In this document: in pieces, positions 57,053 to 64,000 of the stretch
Layout of the letters: each line of letters begins with the position of its first letter
Numbering within the stretch: position 1 is the first letter of the stretch
Assembly (NCBI GenBank): GCA_019671005.1
Contig: CM033741.1
Span: forward strand, 5,890,001-5,954,000
Length of the DNA: 64,000 bases
Reading direction: 5' to 3'
Origin: Hibiscus mutabilis
Taxonomy: Eukaryota > Streptophyta > Magnoliopsida > Malvales > Malvaceae
Notes under the pieces: generated by a model
Databases searched by the model: none
The model's input: only the letters and a program-made list of their open reading frames with translations
What the model was told of the DNA's origin: nothing
Position numbers and translations under genes: made by a program

Positions 57053-57720
57053 AGAATAAATTCACTAACTTTTGAAAAAAAATCTTCAAAGGAAAAAGAG
57101 GAAAAAAATTACTAAAAATAAAAAGAAAAAAATAAATGAAAAAAAGAAAAATTTACTAACTTTCAAGTTTTATCAATGTTGTATCTAAAAAAAGAAAAAA
57201 AAAAAAAAAAAAGTTTTCAATTTTGTCTCTTCTTAGTCGGTGTTGTAGCTAGATCAAATATTTGAAATTTTCATCAATCGGTTCTCTTCTCTTCGTCGGT
57301 GTTGTAGCTGAACCAAATTCACTAACGTCCGATCTTGCCTCTTCGTCGGTGTTGTAGCTAGACCAAAAACCAATAACATATGATCCTGCCTCTTCGTCAG
57401 AGTTGTAGCTGGATCAAATCTTTAGACCATGCCTCTTCGTCGGTGTTGTAGCTTGGTCAAAATTTACCAACTTTCAAGTTTTATCAATGTTGTATCTAAA
57501 AAAAATGAAGAAAAGCAAAAAACAAAAAATGAAAAAATGAAAAAAGAAGAAGAAAAAAAGGTCAAAATGAGCTTTCAATCTTTTGATCATGCCTCTTCAT
57601 CAGAGTTGTAGCTGGATCAGAAATCAGAACTTTTTTTCATCGGTCTTGCATCTTCTTAGTGTTGCAAACGGATCGAATTTGGTAGACCCTGCCTCCTTGT
57701 GTTGCAGCTGGATCAAAGTT
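55770..57720. repeat. Degenerate tandem array in the retrotransposon interior
   Basis: The motif 'cttcgtcggtgttgtagctggatcaaat' recurs roughly 20 times with variation (cctccgttgatggtgtagtaagatcaaat and similar), spaced 50-120 bp, with A-rich spacers including pure A runs near 56240-56265 and 57020-57045. It has no coding frame of length. Confidence 0.7.
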
Positions 57721-57993
57721 TCTTTAGGTATTAACTCATCATCAATAATATAGCAAGTTGAACTTATTTTGTTCCCCAACAGACAACCCCCTATTTTGAA
57801 GATTTTGCTTCCCCGAGAGTGACACGGTGGATCAACCAAGACAAGAAAGAAGACATGCATTGAAGAGAAAGAAGATCTACCGAAGAATTAAGACATATGT
57901 CAAGGGAAGATAACTAGCCAGACCGGATAAAACGAGTTATTTTTAGTCTTTGCTCTATTGTCGTTACGACAACAAAAAGCAAAGAGGGGCAAA

Positions 57994-60353
57994 TATAATG
58001 ACCCGTTTTTAACCCAAACAAAAACAAACCCGACCCGAATCCAAACACATACCAAACCCATTAACCCTAAAGTTACCAAAACCATAAAAACCCTAAAATT
58101 AAACCCCTCTAACATTATCTTAACCCTAATACCTTCCATCTTCTCATCCCACATTTCTATGTCCGCCAACCAAGCCTCCAAGCCAAAGCCCATCTAAAAA
58201 CCCCAAATTTGAAACCCCAAAAATTAAACTAAACCCTAAACTACCAACCCCAAATTAAACTCATTTAAACTAACCCTAAATCCAATCCCAAAAACCCTAA
58301 AAATCAACCAAAAATAAATAAACCTAAAACCTAACCTCCAAATCCAACTCCCATTCCCTGCCATATCTCACCAAAATCCCCAAAATTCGGCCAAAAACCC
58401 CAAGTCGATCTGCATCAATTAAAAAAAAAGAGATAGTTGTTATTTTTTTATTGTAAAAATTTGGGTATAAAAATTGGATCTAAACAAATGAGATCAAAAA
58501 AGGGGTCTTTGTTTTTTTTTAAAAAGGAAAAGAGATTAGTTCTAAATATTTTTTTGTAAAAAAAAAAAAGTACTAAAAAATTTTAGATCAATAAAAATTC
58601 AAATTTCAAAGAAATCTATTTTTTTTTGTTTTAAATATTTTTTGTTGTTGTTTTATTCTAATAAAAAAAAAAGGTTCGAAGGCTTACCGATCGCTCTCAA
58701 GGTTGTTGCCGCTGCGTTCCTCTTCTTGAGAGTGTGACGTCGGCCGCGTTGAACGGCACTTTGAAAAGAAGGACCGAGCATGGAGGTCCCCCGGAGATTG
58801 GAGAGAAAATGATAGAAGAATGAGATATTAGAATGACTTTTAGGTTATTGTTTAATCCATTCGAAATGAAAAAAACCTTTCTTAATTATTTTAAATCGAT
58901 CTCAATGAAAAAACGACACGTTTGGTGGGTTTTTTACAAAAAGGACTAATTACATAAGTGGTCCTTCGAATCCGCGTTTTTTGTGTTAATGCCTAATTAC
59001 TCTCTTGGTCCCCATAACTTTCCCGCCCTTTTTTTTCTGGACATGGAATAATCACATTTGGTCATTATTTTTTAATTCGTTTTTATTTTCGCTTTTTTTT
59101 TTTTTGTGTCTTTTAATTTATTTTTAGTTTAATTTAGTCACTTTTCTATATTTTATTCAATTTCATTTTGTTCTATTTATTGTCATGTTTTTTATTTTTA
59201 GAATCTTTATTTTCATTTAACTCCATTTTAGTCCCTTCTTTTTTGCCATATAATTAAATATTCATGCATTTTAATCTCTAATATTTAGATTTATAATGTT
59301 TTGTATATATTAGTTTAAACCATGCATTTTTTCATTATTGTTATTATTATTATTATTTATACCAAGTATTTTATTTTGTATATATTATATAATATATAAA
59401 ATATATGTATAAATGTTTTTATTTTAGTTCATATTTTTATAACTTTTTTATATTTTCATATATTATATATATAAGGTTTCATGTAAAACAAAGAATGATA
59501 TTTTATTTAAATTACCCTATATATAAATAATAATAGATACTTGTTTTTTTGTAAATATATATATAGATATATATATAAACTACTAATTTAATATATAAAT
59601 AAGTATATTTTCAATAAATAATATAGGTATATATTTCACCTTAAACTTTATATTTTAAATATATATATATATATAATAAATATTTGCCCTTGCATATATA
59701 TGTATATGTAAATTACTAGCTTCATATATAGATATTTTTTATAGGTACAAGTATTAAATATTTTACCTTAATTATTATATTTTTAAGTTAGATTAGTATT
59801 TATGTATGTATGTTTCATATTAGAATTTTATTTATGTTAGATTAGTATTTTATCATGTTAGTATTTATTTATATGTTTATCGCATTATATTTATTCATGT
59901 TTGTCATGTTTTAAGTTGCATTTCGGATATATTATTGTCAATGCGGTGCCCTTTTATTCGAGCGTAAACGTGGCCAGTATCAAGCGTAGTGATGGTGGTC
60001 TTTCGGTTTACTCTCGAATAACGGGGCCTTTAAAATCTACTCGCACTTATAACCAAAATTTAATTTAATCGTCACTTTAATCCGGAAAGTTTAATATTAA
60101 AGCGGTAATTATTAAAGTACCAATTTTGGGCGGTGTGGGGTGCTAATCCTTCCTCATCCATAACCAACTCCCGAATCCGACATTTTTAAAATCTCTGATT
60201 TTTATGGTGCCGGCCTACCTTAGTGGCCGGTAGCGACTTTATTTTAAATAAAATACGGTTTTTTAAAACCCCACGAAAAATATTTTTTTAAATACCCAAA
60301 AAATACTCAAACACCTTAAAACCTCGTTTTTTTCGCGTAAAAGGATCGCTACA
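57994..60353 (+). repeat. 3' LTR of the non-autonomous retrotransposon (2360 bp)
   Basis: It begins TATAATGACCCG (the TG start mutated to TA) and ends GGATCGCTACA, collinear with 51888-54229. It is preceded by the purine tract. The region equivalent to 53160-53760 of the 5' LTR is nearly identical. Confidence 0.9.
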
Positions 60354-60359
60354 CTATCC

Positions 60360-61370
60360 GAAGATCATGTCGGTGCAAACAACCCTTTTATGCCTCATCG
60401 ACTGTCCGACTGGCACACAACTCACCCCTCCCGTGGCCTCCGTCCGCTGGTCTGTTGCTTTTGCATGGGACCAAGCCTTCCTCTGTTGGTGTGGTATTGT
60501 TGGTTCTGCAGTTAGGGTGTCTTTGTTGAACAAAGTGATGGGAGCGAATAGAAGAAAGACCTTTTTTACTAAAACATGTATGTTATAGTTTGGTAGATGT
60601 GATGAAAATGATAAAAAAGAATGGGAAAATTGTTGCAAAAATAAAATTTCAGGTAAATTGTAATAGGCATATTTTTCAGCTTATAATAATATCAATAAAT
60701 TTTTACATATAACAACATATGAAAGTGTTAAAAGTAAAATGAATAATATCACTAAAAATATTGAGAAAATTTCAAAACTCTCACATTTCGAAGGTAATTT
60801 AAAATTATATAGGAAGAGGTTGTAATAACATTGCTCATATATTACTAAATTTTGACACTGTCAATAAAATCATATTACTAGTTAATATAATATTCTTTGT
60901 CCAATTATAAAATCGTGATTGTAGAATACATAATTAAGGTCGATAATATTGAACCTAACAAGTTGTACCATTGGAAAAGATGATCATATTCATCTTAAGA
61001 GTCCCGAGTTCAAATCGCTTTGCTTATAAGGTGTGTGCATTGTAAAAGAATTTAGAATATCTATAAACAGATACTACCTTATAATCATCTTAAAACTATT
61101 AAAAATCGTTTAATCCTTTCAAATTAGGTTCAAATTGATAACATGTATAAGTTTAGGACTAAAATTATTACTATACCTTTGATAAAAAAATTGTTATTAT
61201 ACAAGGTCATGTCACCATCTTTTATCCATTTTAACATCCAATGACATGTTTATAATAATTTTTTAATTAAATAATTAAACTGAAATTTTTAAAAAAAGAG
61301 AGGTCTGTTTGTAATTAAACTAATAATAGTATGACTTAGGGTGTATTTTACCCATTTTAACATAGGACCG
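60360..61370. other. Sequence right of the retrotransposon; short GC-rich segment, no gene recognised
   Basis: 60361-60590 is richer in G+C than its surroundings and has open frames on both strands (73 codons plus, 94 codons minus), neither with recognisable features. 60930-61040 has a SINE-like 'cccgagttcaaatcgc' B-box-like string. The remainder is AT-rich. Confidence 0.35.
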
Positions 61371-63060
61371 CCCCCACGAATCTGTCTAAAATATCCTCCC
61401 TCCCTGAAACAGAGTTTCAACTGCAAATAAAACCAAAAAAAAAAAAAAACATTTCCTTTCGTTCAATGATTTCTCAATCATTCATCCTACGCTTCTCTCC
61501 ATCCCTCAAAATTTCGATAAATTTCAGTTCTCTTGGAGACAACTCACCTTGTTTTTCAGCACCCGTTTTGAATAATCTTATATAAGTAGTTAAATCCCCC
61601 TGCTGTGTCTTTAATTTGAAGTCTTTTGGTGGATATGACTTTTTTTCCTAGCATTCTTTCGGACCAGGATCTCTCGACTCGTTTGGTGTAAAATGAGTTG
61701 TTTTTTTTATTGTTTCATAGAGCTAGCAAACTAAAAATATAATCAATGGTTTACAGCTAGTTTGGAGGGATTCAGCATTTCATGATGTTCATATACTTGG
61801 CTCCTTTCTTCTAATCCTTGTTACCACAGATGATAGATGATGGAGTTGAGTCGAGCAACCACTTTTCTGAATTCATATCAGTTCCTCCATTGTAAAATAA
61901 GGGTTTAATTACATCCTTCCACTGTTCTCTTCATCTCATGCAAATAACATCTGACTATGAACCAATTCTCTTCCTCCTTGCCACCTTGGATAGCCCCGAA
62001 AAGCTTGTTATTAGTCCTTTCGTTGTGTTGTCTCTCTAGCGGCTGATGAAACAGATGTCTTTCTCATTAAAGTACAAGGAGCAGAGTAGGAATCTTGTAG
62101 TACCTAACTTCGATGTTTAAACTTTTTCTATCCGTATACAAATTTGCCGTTAGCTTTAACGTTTGTGGTATTTTCTAGGCTACTGAAATGCTTCAATTCC
62201 TTCTCCTTCGCTTATGATTTTCCCTTCTATCTGTTGCTTCTGCACCCCCAGAAAATTCAATGGCTGAAATTTGTGTCCAAATTCCGTGATCATGTTTCAT
62301 ATGTATCAAAGTCTGTATCATGTGGGCTTTGTTTCTTGCCTGAAGTTATTTGTGTTTGATATCAAACAAGCTGGCTTGGTTATTATGGTTAATAATCTTC
62401 TTTGGAATGATTTGTGCAGAGTGCAGTTTTATTGTATGGATGTAAACACCGTTCTGCACAACCTGGTCACTCGTGCTGGAGTCACGATAAGTGTCACATA
62501 ACTTTGACTATCAGTTGCTTTACCAATCTCAATCTATACAAACACAACTATGCTTCTGTAGTTAAAATGCTGCTAAATCGTTCAGTTGTAGTTAAAACAC
62601 TGCTAAATCGTTCAATTGTTTGCGAAATGTAAATATAGGATAGCAATCGCCTATAATCTAAAATATCAGCTTCCCGAACTTGTTCTTCAATCCTTTGTGT
62701 ACAATAACATTAGATTCTAAAGTTGTATATCCTATCACCTATGTTACTCCAACTTTATTTTTCTTGAAATACTCATGTCTGACACATTTCCGGATAAAGA
62801 TACGAGGATACATGGAAAGGCTTAGAAGAAATTGTACACACATGTATCAGACTATACTCTTAAAACAGTGAAAGAAAAGCATCTAACATACAGTTAGCAT
62901 ATCCTTGGATCTTGTTGAGTTTTTTATTATTATTTGTTTTTACACTTTCTCACTATAGGACCTCTTCTATTACATATATGCATGATCTGCTATATCAACA
63001 ATGTTATGAATTTATGCTTGACTGAACTGATTATTCCTTTTTGCATGTTTCGATTCTACC
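61371..63060. other. Possibly transcribed region, gene not identified
   Basis: 61400-61590 looks like a leader followed by a short frame beginning MISQSFILRFSPSL at 61467 (about 40 codons), which could be the start of an organelle-targeted protein, then no continuation. 62140-62640 has several 60-76-codon frames without recognisable features, including a near-duplicate 'gctaaatcgttcarttgt' at 62573 and 62600. No splice model or homologue could be supported. Confidence 0.2.
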
Positions 63061-63063
63061 AAC

Positions 63064-64000
63064 TGTCATACCCGTATTTTGTCCGGGGCGTTCGAACATA
63101 CATATAAATAAGGCCAAAATATAAATATAATAATAAATAAATATCAAGTAAATAAACAATACCCAAACTAGTCCAATTACAACTCATTTTATAACCCACT
63201 GTCAGCCCAACAAACACACGTGTCCATTTTCCCGCTCAAATCAGTATCCAAAAGGACACGTGGCATCTCTTCATTGGCCCAAAACAAAAGCCACGGATTG
63301 TGGTTTTATTTCTCCCGCTCAGTTGGCATTGTTGACATCAGATGTTTGACCCCTATAAATAGGAGAGAGAAAAATTATGTCAGAGTAATTATGAGGATAA
63401 TAAATATAATAATAATAATAATAAATAGAGGAGAGAGAGTACCTCGGGAAAAGGAACAGCTGCGGGAAACTCGAACCGACGCTGGTGCTCGTCAGAAAAA
63501 ATGACCGGTCGCCGAAAAGGATGCCGAAAGTTAGAGAGACGTCGGTGATAATGGGAGAAGACGATCGAAACCGCATTCGAACCGTTGAAGGTATATTTCC
63601 TTTAGAACTTTCCATTTTCTGCAAGAAAAAAACTAAGTTAGATCAAAGCCAAAATCATAAAAAATGGTAAAAATAAAGAATATGATGGTGGCCGGAGAGT
63701 TAGGTCGTGGCTGAGTCGAAGGTGATAGTTGGATCGGGCAGTTTTAGCTGGGTGAAGTGGGAGGATTCTTTCGAATCCGGGTAGATTAGGTTCGATATTT
63801 GGGAAAATAGGGTTAGATCTGATCGAATCGGGGTAGATCTAGGATTAAAGATAAAATCAGAGATTTTTGGGGAAATTTTAGGTTTCTGGCAGTGTTCAAC
63901 GCTCGCCTATGGCGGCCGGCGAAAGACCAAAGATGGCCGGTAAGAGGCGGAGCTGGATCAAGGGGTGGAGGCAGCGGCGGAGTTAAGCCGAAAAAGATGA
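63064..64000 (+). mobile_element. Left part of an LTR-type element, cut by the window end
   Basis: It begins TGTCATACCCGTATTTTGTC, a start typical of plant Gypsy LTRs. It contains a TATA box (tataaata, 63354-63361) preceded by ACGT-type motifs (cacacgtgtcc, gacacgtggc) and followed by a (TAA)n run (63404-63425) and a GC-rich, CGG/CCG-containing leader. No second LTR or internal domain is inside the window, so the assignment rests on the start sequence and promoter layout. Confidence 0.5.

Larger units (their letters stand above)
51888..60353 (+). mobile_element. Non-autonomous LTR retrotransposon (about 8.5 kb, no gag/pol)
   Basis: Two LTRs of about 2.35 kb bound a 3.76-kb interior. Right after the 5' LTR lies a primer-binding-site-like TGGCGACTCCGATGAGGA (54232-54249), which I associate with tRNA-Arg-primed Tat/Ogre-type Gypsy elements. 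Just before the 3' LTR is a purine tract (aaagaggggcaaa, about 57981-57993). The interior has no reverse transcriptase, integrase, protease or gag frame. It holds a leader with repeated 'tatcgttccttcgtatggg', then a degenerate array (55770-57720) and several A runs. The LTRs differ noticeably, so the insertion is not recent. I could not define a matching 5-bp target duplication (ttata on the left, ctatc on the right). It was probably mobilised in trans by a related Gypsy element. Confidence 0.88.

Noticed and set aside
55770..57720. Regularly spaced repeats that might suggest a CRISPR-like array
   Set aside because: Repeats are degenerate, spacing is irregular, spacers are A-rich, and the host is a plant retrotransposon in nuclear DNA.
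60354..60638. 94-codon minus-strand and 73-codon plus-strand frames next to the 3' LTR
   Set aside because: Both are open only because of local G+C content; no domain, start context or homologue could be recognised.
1..64000. An undescribed multi-gene system
   Set aside because: The genes present are unrelated household, immune and broken loci on both strands with large repeat-filled gaps; nothing indicates a coordinated new system.

Overview
The window is nuclear DNA from a flowering plant, almost certainly a eudicot. It is AT-rich (long AT-only stretches, microsatellites), the protein genes have GT-AG introns, and the recognisable proteins are plant families: U11/U12-31K, U2AF65, an SCPL carboxypeptidase, a CLC channel and a CNL resistance protein. 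The repeat landscape (many MITEs, tRNA-derived SINE-like pieces, a gag/pol-free LTR element) is typical of a mid-sized dicot genome. A cotton-like Malvaceae genome is my impression, not something the sequence proves.

Layout. 1-3.1 kb: a possible 5' UTR exon of a minus-strand gene leaving the window, then three small inverted-repeat elements rich in degenerate TTTAGGG. 3.2-4.0 kb: a single-exon gene for the minor-spliceosome protein U11/U12-31K, broken by one extra A in an A8 run, followed by a roughly 90-bp degenerate tandem array. 5.4-5.8 kb: an RNase H-like retroelement scrap. 6.7-14.3 kb: a duplicated locus. The right copy is a five-exon gene for a 260-aa basic/coiled-coil (bZIP-like) protein; the left copy is a ruin. 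14.3-18.5 kb: AT-rich repeats, including a large inverted repeat and a nested MITE. 18.5-20.2 kb: a serine carboxypeptidase-like pseudogene. 20.8-25.3 kb: an intact 13-exon minus-strand gene for the splicing factor U2AF65 (564 aa).

26-33 kb: intergenic repeats, a second RNase H-like scrap, and one GC-rich short ORF of unknown status. 33.2-34.7 kb: an orphan exon of an AVT1-type amino-acid transporter and a minus-strand NLR fragment with many internal deletions. 35.1-40.0 kb: nested tandem duplications ending at an orphan thioredoxin-fold exon from a PDI-like gene. 43.8-44.1 kb: a small secreted-peptide gene with an IDA-like core. 46.3-47.4 kb: a truncated CLC chloride-channel gene directly upstream of an intact single-exon CNL (NB-LRR) gene at 47.8-51.6 kb. 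51.9-60.35 kb: a non-autonomous LTR retrotransposon with LTRs of about 2.35 kb. 60.4-63.0 kb: unassigned, with no clear gene. 63.06 kb to the end: the start of another LTR-type element.

Probably functional genes are U2AF65, the CNL gene, the bZIP-like gene and perhaps the IDA-like peptide. U11/U12-31K is functional only if the extra A is an assembly error. I found no operon-like or multi-gene system. The most interesting structures are evolutionary: a MITE insertion with its empty-site paralogue nearby, a hAT-type MITE in a duplicated exon, a microhomology-eroded NLR copy, and a cluster of orphan exons from unrelated genes between 33 and 47 kb.
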